Shown here one piece after another: positions 8,817-17,310 of a DNA stretch of 64,000 nt. Origin of the DNA: Streptomyces sp. NBC_01454. GTDB lineage: Bacteria > Actinomycetota > Actinomycetes > Streptomycetales > Streptomycetaceae. A model generated the notes under the pieces. The model saw nothing but the letters and a program-made list of their open reading frames with translations, had not been told where the DNA came from and searched no databases. Both the position numbers and the translations under genes were made by a program. How positions within the stretch are numbered: the stretch's first letter is position 1; every line of letters begins with the position of its first letter. The stretch is taken from the NCBI RefSeq assembly GCF_036227565.1, contig NZ_CP109462.1, positions 124,001-188,000 of the forward strand, in the 5' to 3' direction.

Positions 8817-9680
8817 CTATCGCTTGCGCTTCGGCTTCCGCTTGGGCTGGACCCGCGTGCCCACGGGGCGAACCGAGGGCTTCGCCGCCTTCACCTGCGT
8901 GGCCGCGGCAGCCTGAAGTACCGTGAGGAGCTTCTTCTTGAGGCCCTGGCGCTGTTCAGGGGTGGTCGCGTCCGCCGGCGTCTCCAGGAGGTGGGTCTTG
9001 AGGACGGCGAGCATGTCCCACTCCCACGGACCACGCTGACGCGGGCCGGGGATGAGACGGACGTAGTCCTCGTCGTACAGCTCAGCGAGCAGCGCCAGGG
9101 CGTCGGCGTCGCTGATCTTGTTGACCTGTTCGCGGTCCGGGGCGCCGGTAGCGATGCTCTCCGCCTGACGGGCCTGTTGCAGCAGCATCAGCCGGATGTT
9201 CTCCAGCGTCGCCATGCGTCCGCCGGCCCCGCCGCACAGCCACGCCGCTGCTGCCGCTGCGATGACGAAGTCCACGGGGCCGCCGTCCTCACCACCGGAG
9301 AGGTCCATCGGCTCCGTGCCCGGGGGGAATTCGGCCAGCTTGGCCAGTGCCTCCGCGCGGTACTCCTCGGGCGTGAGCCGTTCGACGATGCCACGAGCAC
9401 CTTCCGCCACCGCTTCGTTGGGCAGGGGCCCTCGCTCGTCGATGGCGGTGAAGGCGTCGTTGACGATCCGCAGGACCTCCTTGATGGCGAACTGGTAGCG
9501 GGGCATCGGGTATGGGGTGCGACCGGGATCGTCGTCCCAGGTGCCGATCCGCTCCACCAGGGCCGCGAATGTGTCCGGCGCCTCGTCGATCAGCGCGATG
9601 ATGGCACGCATGGCCATGCCGCTCATGCGGCCCATCCGCTCCGCGATCGGTCGCGGAAGCTGGCCCATCAGATCGTTCAC
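8817..9680 (-). CDS. Hypothetical protein with basic C-terminal tail
   Basis: 287 residues from ATG 9680. The body is helical and acidic, with an Ala-rich hydrophobic stretch near 138-150 that is too short and Gly/Ala-rich to be a confident membrane segment. The last 25 residues are strongly basic (KRKPKRKR at the end), suggesting nucleic-acid or membrane contact. I do not recognise the family. It converges on the GNAT gene and is probably transcribed alone. Confidence 0.65.
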   Translation of the reverse strand: MNDLMGQLPRPIAERMGRMSGMAMRAIIALIDEAPDTFAALVERIGTWDDDPGRTPYPMPRYQFAIKEVLRIVNDAFTAIDERGPLPNEAVAEGARGIVERLTPEEYRAEALAKLAEFPPGTEPMDLSGGEDGGPVDFVIAAAAAAWLCGGAGGRMATLENIRLMLLQQARQAESIATGAPDREQVNKISDADALALLAELYDEDYVRLIPGPRQRGPWEWDMLAVLKTHLLETPADATTPEQRQGLKKKLLTVLQAAAATQVKAAKPSVRPVGTRVQPKRKPKRKR

Positions 9681-9775
9681 GTTTTCCGTCCCCTGTCGGC
9701 CTCGGCTGGCACGGGCCGACGCTATCAGCGGCCGGCCCGCTGCATCCCATGGATGACGGGATCGGTGATCTTGGG

Positions 9776-10939
9776 CTACTGCATGGGTTGTACGGCCTGG
9801 AGGATGACAGCGAGCGTTGTCCAGTCCACAACGTGGGGGCCGTCGGGGCGCAGGATGTCGGCGAGGCGGGCGACTTCGACGTGGGTGTGCTCGGTCTCGT
9901 CGGCGTTGCCGTGGCTGGTCGTGTCGGCCCGCAGTTGCTCGAGTTCGTGGGTGCTGAGTTCGACGGCATACGCGGTCTGGGTGTGGGCGGACAGGGTGCC
10001 GGCCGCCTGGCGGGTGCCGGCGAGGTGCAGTCGGGCCGGGGAGAGGGGCAGGCCGGTCTCCTCGGTGAACTCTGCCGCGGCCGTGTGCCGGGGGTCGCCG
10101 GGCTTGGCGCTGGATCCTCCGGGGACTTCGCGGATGTAGGCGTCCGGGGTGCGGGCGGGAGAGCGGAACTCGCGGACGAGCACGATCTCGGTGTCCTGCC
10201 AGCGGGGCGCGGGCCGGTAGGCCACGACGCTGGTCAGGTCGGGCCTACCCAGGACGACCTCGTTGTCCTTCACGCGGTCCTCGGCCGCGATGTGGATGCG
10301 GGCGGCATACGCCCACAGCAGGACGTGGGACCGGTGGGGGCCGACCCGGAAGGTCCAGGAGATCCGGCCGCCGAGAAGCGTGTTGCCGGCGTCCTCCTGG
10401 GCGGCGAGCCAGGCCCGGAAGGAAGGGGTTCGCCACAGTAGGAGCGGTACGTCGTGCTGTCCGGCGGTGCGAGGGGCGCCGGGGCCGATGCGTTCCAGGG
10501 CCAGGGCGATGGCCTGGGGCAGGGTCTCGGCGATGGGGACCTTGAGATCCTCTGCGATCCGGCGCAGACGTCGGCCGGCGGGGTCTGTGCCGTCGGGGCA
10601 GCCGAGGACGGATCGGCCGTCGTCCAGGTCGCCTTCGGGCCAGCCTTCGGCGGCCGGGCCGGACTGGGGGTGCCAGTGGATGATCTCGTCGGCGCGGGCG
10701 CGCTGGGTGCGGTCCCATTCCAGTCGGCTCGCGGCGTCCAGGTGCGGGGCGCCGCCGCGGGCGTGGGGGAGGAGCACGACGAGGGTGCCGGGCTGGCGCC
10801 ACTGGAGGGTCGCTTCGTGGAGGGCCAGTCGGGACGACTCCGGATTGAGTGGGGCGCCGGTCAGGTAGAGGCTCGCGGTGTAGAACTCGGGCGGCTCTTC
10901 CCCGGCGTAGACGGGCTGCACGTCGCTGGGCGCGGTCAC
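9776..10939 (-). CDS. Deoxyribosyltransferase-like domain fused to a Nudix domain
   Basis: 387 residues from GTG 10939, chosen because the N-terminal domain begins there. Residues about 10-130 ('[14 protein letters not shown]', '[19 protein letters not shown]') resemble the nucleoside 2-deoxyribosyltransferase-like domain often fused to Nudix in Streptomyces. The C-terminal part is a Nudix fold whose box is imperfect: EFTEETGL keeps the metal-binding Glu pair, but the Arg and first Glu of GX5EX7REUXEEXGU are replaced. It probably acts on a nucleotide or nucleoside. A decayed copy of its middle lies at 26732-26960. Confidence 0.7.
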   Translation of the reverse strand: MTAPSDVQPVYAGEEPPEFYTASLYLTGAPLNPESSRLALHEATLQWRQPGTLVVLLPHARGGAPHLDAASRLEWDRTQRARADEIIHWHPQSGPAAEGWPEGDLDDGRSVLGCPDGTDPAGRRLRRIAEDLKVPIAETLPQAIALALERIGPGAPRTAGQHDVPLLLWRTPSFRAWLAAQEDAGNTLLGGRISWTFRVGPHRSHVLLWAYAARIHIAAEDRVKDNEVVLGRPDLTSVVAYRPAPRWQDTEIVLVREFRSPARTPDAYIREVPGGSSAKPGDPRHTAAAEFTEETGLPLSPARLHLAGTRQAAGTLSAHTQTAYAVELSTHELEQLRADTTSHGNADETEHTHVEVARLADILRPDGPHVVDWTTLAVILQAVQPMQ

Positions 10940-11072
10940 GGGCTCTCGATACTTCCTTCCGGTGCTCAGCGCCGCTCGCGAGCGGGATCGGCGCGGCCGG
11001 CGGTGGATCTGGTGACAGTGTTCCAGGGTGACCTCGCCGGTTGACGGTAGAGCTAGATATCGGATTTCCGGC

Positions 11073-11579
11073 TCATCCGTGCCTGCCGAGTGTCGGCAGC
11101 CCACCCGAGACCGTTCGAACACTGCGTCCGCGCCGGGTTGACCGCTTGGTCATTAGCAGTTGACGGGCCATTGCGCTCCACTGCCCTGCCTCGTCTTGGT
11201 CCCCTGCGGCTCTCCGCTCCCGGCCGGCCGCGAGCATGGCCGCCCGGGTCTTCCCGTACAGCGGGTCCGCTATCGAGGGCACCGCTCCGCTGATCCGGAC
11301 CCCGCCTTCCACGCCCCGCCGGCAGAGCACCAGACGTCTGTCCGCTCCCTCCGCCAGGCGCACGGCGTACAGACCCGCACGGCTGTTGCCGAGCGAGATC
11401 TTCCCGAGTTGTATGAGGAGTTCCGGGTCGCACGGCAGCAAGACTTGATCGGCTTGGGTGTCGCGAGCGGGAGCTAGTGACACAAGGTCGAGCAGCTCAC
11501 CATCCCGTCGAACCCACATGCCGAGGGTGGGCCATGCAACGGCGGGGTCGAGAGCGGGGTGGGGTGCCGTCGCGTCCAT
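11073..11579 (-). CDS. Hypothetical protein
   Basis: 168 residues from ATG 11579, preceded by AGGAG with 8-base spacing. The sequence has a compact N-terminal part ('[20 protein letters not shown]') and a basic C-terminal tail ending TLGRHG. No recognised motif. It lies between the pentapeptide-repeat gene and the Nudix gene on the same strand, so co-transcription with the putative precursor peptide upstream is possible, although gaps of 260 and 133 bases separate it from its neighbours. Confidence 0.6.
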   Translation of the reverse strand: MDATAPHPALDPAVAWPTLGMWVRRDGELLDLVSLAPARDTQADQVLLPCDPELLIQLGKISLGNSRAGLYAVRLAEGADRRLVLCRRGVEGGVRISGAVPSIADPLYGKTRAAMLAAGRERRAAGDQDEAGQWSAMARQLLMTKRSTRRGRSVRTVSGGLPTLGRHG

Positions 11580-11619
11580 ACGCTGTTCTCCTGGGTCTTG
11601 GGGTCTCGTGGATGACCGG

Positions 11620-11841
11620 TCACGGCGCATTCGGCGGTCGGCCGAGCCAGAAGGCGGCGACGGAGGGCTGGTCAATGCCAGTGGTGGAGCCGTCGTGGGG
11701 CAGGAATTCGGTCGGGGCGACGTACCCGTCGTCTGGTTCGAGGCGGATGCGCAGGCAGCGCAGCGGGTGTCCTGCGGCGACGTATTGGCGTACGTCGTCG
11801 GTGTGGGGGTAGCGCTGCTCCGGCTTGGGGCAGGTGCGGGG
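11620..11841 (-). pseudogene. ORF in frame after the UAG stop of the pentapeptide-repeat gene
   Basis: Directly after the TAG at 11842-11844 the same frame stays open for 73 codons to a TGA at 11620-11622. It reads like real protein (for example YPHTDDVRQYVAAGHPLRC, then GIDQPSVAAFWLGR near the end). It contains no ATG, GTG or TTG. It may be a separate small gene that lost its start, or a C-terminal extension reached by stop-codon readthrough. Function unknown. Confidence 0.45.
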
Positions 11842-12528
11842 CTACTTGTCGTCGAGGTCTTCGCCGAAAGCGACGTCCAGCTCGGCGGTGAGAGCTTCGG
11901 CCAGCTGGAGTGTCTGGGCCTGGTCGATGACGATCTGTTGGAGCGAGGCGAGGCCGCGGATCTGGGAGAGGTCGTTGCCCCGAAGGTCCAGGCCGCGGTA
12001 CTTCCCGCCGTCGAATTCGGTCAGCCGCAGGTCGCAGTCTTCGATCAGGGCGGCGCCCAGGTCGGTGGCGGCGAAGGTGGTCTCGCGCAGAGAGCACTTG
12101 GAGAAGATCACGGGCCCGGTGGCCCGGACGCGGGTGAGGGTGCTGTAGTCGAGCTTGCAGTTCTCGAACAGGACGTTGTCGAGCGTGACGTCTTCGAGCG
12201 TGGCGCCCATCAACTTGCAGTCGCGGAAGACAGCCCGGGATACCTTGCTGTCGGTCCACTGTAAGGAGGCCAGGTCACAGCCGGAGAGCTCCACAGAGTC
12301 GACGCGGAGGTTCTCCAGCCGGGTGCGCTGGGCCTTGAGGCCGGTGATCCGCCCGTCCAGCAGGTGAGTGTCGGCCAGGTCGAGGTCCCTGAGATCGGCG
12401 TCGGCATAGTGGAACTCCGCCAGCCGGCCACGGCCGCCCTCCAGCGAGGTGACGTTGGAGAGGTAGAGGCCCGGCTCGTCCAGGGCGGGGAGAGTGACGC
12501 TCGTGCGGCGGATCGTGCGGGTGTCCAT
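11842..12528 (-). CDS. Pentapeptide-repeat protein
   Basis: 228 residues from ATG 12528. The central part shows five-residue periodicity of the A(D/N)LXX type ('ADADLRDLDLADTHLLDGRI', later 'FRDCKLMGATLEDVTLDNVLFENCKLDYSTL'), which forms a right-handed quadrilateral beta-helix. There is no signal peptide. Such proteins can mimic DNA, as in gyrase protection, or act as scaffolds. It lies 73 bases downstream of the candidate RiPP precursor on the same strand, so an immunity or scaffold role is a reasonable guess only. The frame continues past the stop (see 11620-11841). Confidence 0.85.
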   Translation of the reverse strand: MDTRTIRRTSVTLPALDEPGLYLSNVTSLEGGRGRLAEFHYADADLRDLDLADTHLLDGRITGLKAQRTRLENLRVDSVELSGCDLASLQWTDSKVSRAVFRDCKLMGATLEDVTLDNVLFENCKLDYSTLTRVRATGPVIFSKCSLRETTFAATDLGAALIEDCDLRLTEFDGGKYRGLDLRGNDLSQIRGLASLQQIVIDQAQTLQLAEALTAELDVAFGEDLDDK

Positions 12529-12601
12529 CAACAGCCTCTCAGCGCGGTGACTCGGTCGCCGGCGCTGCCAGCACCCCTGGAGGGTTCTGGCAGCGGGACG
12601 G

Positions 12602-12781
12602 CTACGTCTTCTTGTACCAGTTGTCCCAGGTCGGGCGGTTGTCGAAGGAGGCCGGGTACTTCGCCCAGTTGTCCCACGTGGGCCGGTTGTCCCACGCTGC
12701 TTCAACGATCGCCGGGGTCAGGACGTCGTGCTCGCCCGCTCTCGCCTCGAATGCTCTGAGCCCCGCACGCACACTCTTCAT
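12602..12781 (-). CDS. Putative multi-core RiPP precursor peptide with (W/F)DN repeats
   Basis: A 59-residue gene from ATG 12781 with AGAGGCGG about 5-6 bases upstream, ending TAG 12602-12604. The first 29 residues (MKSVRAGLRAFEARAGEHDV then LTPAIVEAA) look like a leader. The last 30 contain two copies of DNRPTWDNW joined by AKYPASF and ending YKKT, so four aromatic-Asp-Asn motifs occur (three WDN, one FDN). Repeated aromatic-X-Asn triplets are a feature of peptides cyclised by radical SAM enzymes to cyclophanes (triceptide type). No such enzyme is adjacent; the nearest is at 24524. Coding is well supported; the RiPP call is inference. Confidence 0.65.
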   Translation of the reverse strand: MKSVRAGLRAFEARAGEHDVLTPAIVEAAWDNRPTWDNWAKYPASFDNRPTWDNWYKKT

Positions 12782-12881
12782 GATCCGCCTCTGCCCCCGA
12801 CCGCCGATGACCCGGTCGGACCGTACCCAACGCGCCTACCAGGAAGGCGCGTTCGTGTCCGAGCCGCTACGGTGCATGCCC

Positions 12882-13511
12882 ATGAAGCCCTTCGAGTTCC
12901 AGCATGCCCAGGACGTGTGGCCCAAGGGCGAGACCCTGCTCCACGTGTACGTCACCCCAGGTGATCAAAACCTTGAGCTGGCCGCGCTCGTAACCCGGGC
13001 GCAATCGGTCTTGCAGGACTTTCCGATCACCTGCGTCGAGAGCCGCTGGCTTCACATCACCGTCGAACAGATCACCGACGCTGTCGGAGCGGACATCTCC
13101 CCGGCCGCACGCGACGCCCTCGTGGAGGAGCTGGGGAAACGACTCGCTGACGTCGAGCCGTTCGACATCATGATCGGATCGCTGGAGTCGTACGCGACCG
13201 GAGTGATCGCCGACATCCATCCGGACGGGCCCCTCAACGTTCTCCACAGCACCGTTCGCGCCGCGATCCAGGCCGTGCGCGGGCCCGACGCGACGGGCTA
13301 CCCCACCAAGGTCCCTCATCTCACCATCGGATACGCAGCCGACGAATGCGACTCCGACCAGGTTCAGCGCAAGCTGCGCAACGACGTACGCCCGGGCCAT
13401 GCCCCGATGCGGGTGGACGCCGTTCACCTCGTGGACGTCACTGCGGACACCCAGGCCAAGACGATCACATGGGATCACGTCGCGACGATCCCGCTCGGCG
13501 CCAGCCGCTGA
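12882..13511 (+). CDS. 2'-5' RNA ligase/2H phosphoesterase family protein
   Basis: 209 residues from ATG 12882 (an ATG two codons upstream is equally possible). Two HxT/Sx motifs, LHITVEQ (about residue 51) and PHLTIGY (about 149), define the 2H phosphoesterase fold that opens 2',3'-cyclic phosphates or related phosphodiesters. It is divergent from the precursor-peptide gene, and the 100-base region between them must hold both promoters. A second member lies at 46496-47110 in the large operon. Confidence 0.85.
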   Translation: MKPFEFQHAQDVWPKGETLLHVYVTPGDQNLELAALVTRAQSVLQDFPITCVESRWLHITVEQITDAVGADISPAARDALVEELGKRLADVEPFDIMIGSLESYATGVIADIHPDGPLNVLHSTVRAAIQAVRGPDATGYPTKVPHLTIGYAADECDSDQVQRKLRNDVRPGHAPMRVDAVHLVDVTADTQAKTITWDHVATIPLGASR

Positions 13512-13575
13512 GGTCGTCGGGGGGTTCAGTCCGGCCGCTCGGGTTCGCCCACCGGGTGGCGGGACCGGTGAGATT

Positions 13576-13770
13576 GTGGGCGTGGCAGTGGCCCGCGACC
13601 TCGACCGGCTGCGGACCACCCCCAGCCTGCTGTCGACCCTGCGGCAGGCGGGGGACGCGAACGCCGCCCGACGCCCCCTCTCAGTGACTGCGCCGGACCT
13701 CGCCGAGCTCGGCGCCAGCTCACCTGAACCCGCCCTCACCAGCCCAGCGAAGATGCTGCTATACCGCTAA
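13576..13770 (+). CDS. Doubtful small ORF
   Basis: 64 codons from GTG 13576, with two further in-frame GTG codons nearby and only a weak GGTGAG upstream. The product (VARDLDRLRTTPSLLSTLRQ then an Ala-rich tail) has good G/C third positions but no recognised motif. It may be genuine, or a relic of an N-terminus. Confidence 0.3.
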   Translation: MGVAVARDLDRLRTTPSLLSTLRQAGDANAARRPLSVTAPDLAELGASSPEPALTSPAKMLLYR

Positions 13771-13834
13771 ACGCCTGGTCACAGCGTTGGACCTAGCACC
13801 CGGGGCGGCTAGGTCTAGCACCCCCGCTAGCGGC

Positions 13835-13848
13835 CGTGCCGCGGCACG
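13835..13848. repeat. 14-bp perfect palindrome and duplicated CTAGCACCC
   Basis: CGTGCCGCGGCACG is self-complementary. Just upstream (13793-13830) CTAGCACCC occurs twice around GGGGCGGCTAGGT. The spacer 13771-13932 holds no gene; these elements may be an operator for the beta-lactamase-fold gene that follows. Confidence 0.45.
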
Positions 13849-13932
13849 AACGCCGTCGTACGCCGCGCCACTACACGGACCGCACCTCCCCTGTCACTAC
13901 GCTGACCGGCGGGAGCCCGACGGCGAACAGGT

Positions 13933-14985
13933 ATGGAGACCATGACGTACGCGATCGACCGCATCGAAGCCCTGCTCGACGAAGGGGTCCGCAACAAGGT
14001 CTACCCCGGCGCCGTGTGGTCCGTCGGCGACAGTGCCGCCATCCGCGCCACCGGCACCACAGGCGTCCTCGACCCCGACGAGCCCGGCGTGAAGATGCGG
14101 CCGGACACCATCTTTGACGCCGCCAGCCTCACAAAGATCCTCGCGGTCTGGTCGTCCATCGGCGCGCTCTGGGAGGACAGCGTCCTCGACCTCGACCTCC
14201 CGCTCGGCACCCTCTGGTCCGAGGTGGCAGGCCGGCCGCTCGGCGCGGTGACCGCCCGCCAGTTGCTCACCCACACCGCCGGCGTCCCGCTGCGCGCCCA
14301 GCTGAAGAACCTCTACGGCACGAGCGAGGACGCCATCCGCCGCGGCGTCCTGCACGAAGACCTGCACCGCCCGCCCGGCGAGGCCGTGGAGTACACCGAC
14401 CGGGCCGCCCTGATCCTCGGCTTCCTCGCCGAATTTCTCTCGGGCCAGCCCCTGGACCAGCTGGCCGGTGCCCGCACCTGGAATCCGCTGGGCATGAGCT
14501 CCCCCCAGTTCGGACCACTGTCGACCGACCTCGTGGCCCGATGCGCACCGACCGAGCTCGACCAGGACACCGACACCCACCTCAAGGGCATCGCCCACGA
14601 CTTCTCCGCCCGTCTGCTCGGCGGGGTGTGCGGCATCGCCGGCGTCTTCACGATCCTCGCCGACCTCACCGCGTTCCTGCGCTACATGCTCGACCCCGCC
14701 ACGGCCGTCACACCAGCTGGCTTCGGCGCCGAGTGGACCGCCCATTCGCTGACGATCCAGACCGGCGAACTCGAGCTGGAGCGCGGCCTGTTCTGGCACC
14801 CAGCTCCCGGCGCTACCGACGAGCAGGATGTGTGGGTGCACTACGGGTTCACCGGCACCGGCATGTGGATCAGCCCCGACCAGGGTCGGTGGGCGGTGCT
14901 GCTGACCAACAAGCTCTACTACACGCGCGACCGCCAACCCCTCACCGACGTCCGCAATGCCTTCCGCCAACTCGCTTTTTCGTAG
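13933..14985 (+). CDS. Serine hydrolase of the class C beta-lactamase/esterase family
   Basis: 350 residues from ATG 13933 (an ATG at 13942 is an alternative). The SxxK motif is SLTK (S65-K68), the second motif is Y-T-D in 'VEYTDRA' (usually YxN), and 'HYGFTGTG' near residue 300 fits the third-motif region. There is no signal peptide, so it is likely a cytoplasmic esterase or peptidase rather than a secreted beta-lactamase. Many Streptomyces carry such proteins in biosynthetic clusters. It appears to be monocistronic. Confidence 0.85.
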   Translation: METMTYAIDRIEALLDEGVRNKVYPGAVWSVGDSAAIRATGTTGVLDPDEPGVKMRPDTIFDAASLTKILAVWSSIGALWEDSVLDLDLPLGTLWSEVAGRPLGAVTARQLLTHTAGVPLRAQLKNLYGTSEDAIRRGVLHEDLHRPPGEAVEYTDRAALILGFLAEFLSGQPLDQLAGARTWNPLGMSSPQFGPLSTDLVARCAPTELDQDTDTHLKGIAHDFSARLLGGVCGIAGVFTILADLTAFLRYMLDPATAVTPAGFGAEWTAHSLTIQTGELELERGLFWHPAPGATDEQDVWVHYGFTGTGMWISPDQGRWAVLLTNKLYYTRDRQPLTDVRNAFRQLAFS

Positions 14986-15090
14986 CGGCGGTCAGGGGCA
15001 TGGTCGGCTGGTTCATCCTCCACCGCTTCGATCGACCCCGGACGCCGGGGGTTTTCGTCATGTGCGGTCTTCACCGGGCCGGCCGCCCAG

Positions 15091-15153
15091 TTACAACACG
15101 GCTGCGACAACGGCCAGCGCACCCACGGCGGCCCAGATGATGTTCTTCCGCAT
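15091..15153 (-). CDS. 20-residue hydrophobic peptide or N-terminal anchor remnant
   Basis: MRKNIIWAAVGALAVVAAVL then TAA: one short transmembrane segment with a basic N-terminus. The surrounding 75 bases, including the upstream CTGGCAGACTTCC, are clearly homologous to 34150-34230, where the related frame MRKITTWAAV continues longer. The peptide is therefore probably the surviving signal-anchor end of a larger, truncated gene. Confidence 0.4.
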   Translation of the reverse strand: MRKNIIWAAVGALAVVAAVL

Positions 15154-15281
15154 GGCGTGGAAGTCTGCCAGGTCCGTCGCGGATACCCGGCCGGAAGAGG
15201 TCGGTCCCCTGGTACGACACCGGCCGGGGTGGCAGAGTGGCCGTGGCGATCAACGAGGCGGCGACGGGGAGGGGCCCGCGG

Positions 15282-15779
15282 ATGCGGTGGATTGTGAAGC
15301 GGCGCGGGACGAGGATGTACGAGGAGCAGGTCTGCGCCGCCGCGTGGCGGGTTCAGCTGACGCTCGCCACCCGCACCCCCTCCAAGGCGGGCGCTGACAA
15401 GGACAGTGCGATCGGCGCGACCGTCGAGCACAGCGTCCACATCGAGAAGGTCCTCACCGCACTGCTGAACGTCCTCGGCCCGAACCATCGGCTGACCTTC
15501 CCGGCTTTCGAGGTGAGCCGCGCCTGCCTGGATGTGTCCCTGCTCCACGAGAGCTGGACGACCTACTGCGCCGAGCAGGCGCGGCCGGGCGCCGACGACA
15601 CCGTCCTCGCCATGGACCGCGAGTTCCCCGATCCGGCCCGCGTTCGGGCCTGGGCTGGCTACGAGACGGCCCGGCAGCGCGCCGGTGTGCTGGCCGAGCG
15701 GCTCGCCGCTCTGGGTCCGCAGTTGGCGGCCGTCACCGGGCGGGACCTCTCCGATCGTCTTCTGCCCGCCACGGCCTGA
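15282..15779 (+). CDS. Hypothetical protein
   Basis: 165 residues from ATG 15282, which has GGGGAGGGG 7 bases upstream; a GTG at 15237 lacks a comparable Shine-Dalgarno. Mixed alpha/beta sequence with 'MRWIVKRRGTRMYEEQVCAAAW' at the start and an Arg/Ala-rich helical end. No family recognised. It converges on the minus-strand gene ending at 15799. Confidence 0.6.
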   Translation: MRWIVKRRGTRMYEEQVCAAAWRVQLTLATRTPSKAGADKDSAIGATVEHSVHIEKVLTALLNVLGPNHRLTFPAFEVSRACLDVSLLHESWTTYCAEQARPGADDTVLAMDREFPDPARVRAWAGYETARQRAGVLAERLAALGPQLAAVTGRDLSDRLLPATA

Positions 15780-15798
15780 CCTCCATCACGCCGGAGCA

Positions 15799-16635
15799 TC
15801 AGGAACGTTCGACACCGACCGCAGGGTGCTCGCTTTCGTGCAGCACCAGGCGACGCAGTTCCGCAGCGGCGAACTCAACGGCGAGCAGCTCCCAGTGCCC
15901 GCCGCTGCGTCCAGAATCGGTACGCCGGAGAAGGACGTCGAGGCTCACCGGGATCTCCTCTGACACCGACGGTTCGTCCTGATCCGGCTGTCCAACGTCC
16001 GTCCGCCGGCCGGCGCCCCGCGCTCGCTCGTGAACGACGCGAATCCGCGCGGTCCGCAGAAGGGTCTCCATCGCCTCGTAGGTGGCGGCCACGGCCTCGC
16101 GGCCGTCCTGGGCGTGGTGCAGGAGCAGCCGCAGGTCGAAGATCACCTGGCGGGTCACGTCGTTGACCGTAACGCTGGGGTCCTGGACGAACTCGGCAGA
16201 CGGCGGCTCCCCTTCAGCGTCGCCGGCGTGATCGGCCCAGGCCACCAGCTGGTACCACCGCCAGTGCTTCTGCTCGCTGGGCTCCACGCCGTAGGGCGCA
16301 GGCAGGTTCGGAAAGCGCGGCCCGGCGTGGGGGTTGACCCAGCCGCACCCGCATCCGGCCGTCAGGGCGCCGGTGCTGTCCCACCACACCGCGTGGGAGG
16401 CGGCGTCACCGTCAAGGACTTCCACCGCGCCGTCGGCGGCGGTGCGGTGGACCCGCAGCTCGTGCCCTTCTACGCCGACGACAGCGGGTTCCCCGGCCGG
16501 CGCATCGGAGGGCGAGGGGTTGTTTCGGTTCTTGGCCTGGAGCAGGAGACCGTGCGCCTCGGTGACCCGGACGCCGCGTTCCTTGGCGATGCGGCGTGCT
16601 TTGGCCTTGCGGTCGTTGCTCCCGCGCTTGGTCAT
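15799..16635 (-). CDS. Hypothetical protein with basic N-terminus
   Basis: 278 residues from ATG 16635. It begins MTKRGSNDRKAKARRIAKER, a basic helix, and has a Cys/Trp/Gly-rich patch 'CGCGWVNPHAGPRFP' that could bind metal. The C-terminal half is helical. Proteins with this type of start occur in several copies per Streptomyces genome without assigned function. Upstream (16636-16852) there is no gene, then a fragment of the 28 kb unknown gene. Confidence 0.6.
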   Translation of the reverse strand: MTKRGSNDRKAKARRIAKERGVRVTEAHGLLLQAKNRNNPSPSDAPAGEPAVVGVEGHELRVHRTAADGAVEVLDGDAASHAVWWDSTGALTAGCGCGWVNPHAGPRFPNLPAPYGVEPSEQKHWRWYQLVAWADHAGDAEGEPPSAEFVQDPSVTVNDVTRQVIFDLRLLLHHAQDGREAVAATYEAMETLLRTARIRVVHERARGAGRRTDVGQPDQDEPSVSEEIPVSLDVLLRRTDSGRSGGHWELLAVEFAAAELRRLVLHESEHPAVGVERS

Positions 16636-16852
16636 GACCGGCTCCCAGCGGGCGGGATGCCCCACGCCGTCCCGCCCTGAAGTCCGCGTCTGGTCAGAGC
16701 GAAGCATCATGGGCCCGCGCCGGACACCGGTCCGGGTGCCGGACCGTATCCGGCGAGCCTTCGACCCTGTGCCGGGCGGTGCGGCGTGGGCGCGGCGCAC
16801 GGCGGTCTCGGCGCGTGCATGGCCTGCGCCGCGCCCAACGTAGCGCACAGCA

Positions 16853-17185
16853 GTACGGCCGGGATGCCGGTCGGGGTCACGCCCCGGTGGTGCACCGCGC
16901 GATCAGGCCGGGAAGGTCGTCCTCGCTGAGGGCGAGGTGGTGAGTGGGTTCGGCATTGTGGAGGCGCCGGGTGACGACGACCTCGTACACGTCGGCTCGC
17001 TGGTCGTCCGCGTAGTGCTCGGTCAGCTGATACCAGTGGTGCAGGACCCGCCAGGTGAACCGCTGCGGGTCGGGGCTGGCCTGCCAGTCCAGCTCGAGAT
17101 GGTGATGGCTGTGGGCGCTGGCGACCGCGCGGCGCAGCTGTTCCGGCACGACCTCGGGATTGCTGGCCCGGTCGAGGAGCTCCCG
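16853..17185 (-). pseudogene. C-terminal fragment of the 28115-29260 gene (repeat copy 1)
   Basis: These 333 bases match 28091-28423 with only a few mismatches. On the minus strand they encode the last ~100 residues (stop at 16877-16879) of the unknown protein whose full gene is at 28115-29260. The match begins at GTACGGCCGGGATG and stops abruptly after GAGGAGCTCCCG, where unrelated sequence starts, so there is no gene start. A recent partial duplication is the simplest reading. Confidence 0.85.
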
Positions 17186-17310
17186 TCCCCCGGCCGCGTT
17201 CGCCACCGAACGGATCGGCGCCCGTGAGGTTGTGTTCCGAAAGAAGGACCGTCCCGTGGCGGCCACGGTCGACCCGGCCGACTACGCCCGCCCGGTGCTG
17301 GTTCCGCCTA
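17186..17310 (+). pseudogene. Phd/YefM-like antitoxin remnant
   Basis: In the plus frame through 17160-17310 the stretch FRKKDRPVAATVDPADY resembles the 'xtkrGkPvAvlvspedY' end of Phd/YefM antitoxins. No start, Shine-Dalgarno or complete N-terminal DNA-binding part is present, because the repeat fragment at 16853-17185 abuts it. No toxin partner is seen. The assignment rests on this one motif. Confidence 0.3.

Noticed and set aside
11672..12259. 195-codon minus-strand frame overlapping the pentapeptide-repeat gene
   Set aside because: Arg/Pro/His-rich shadow frame of the real gene.
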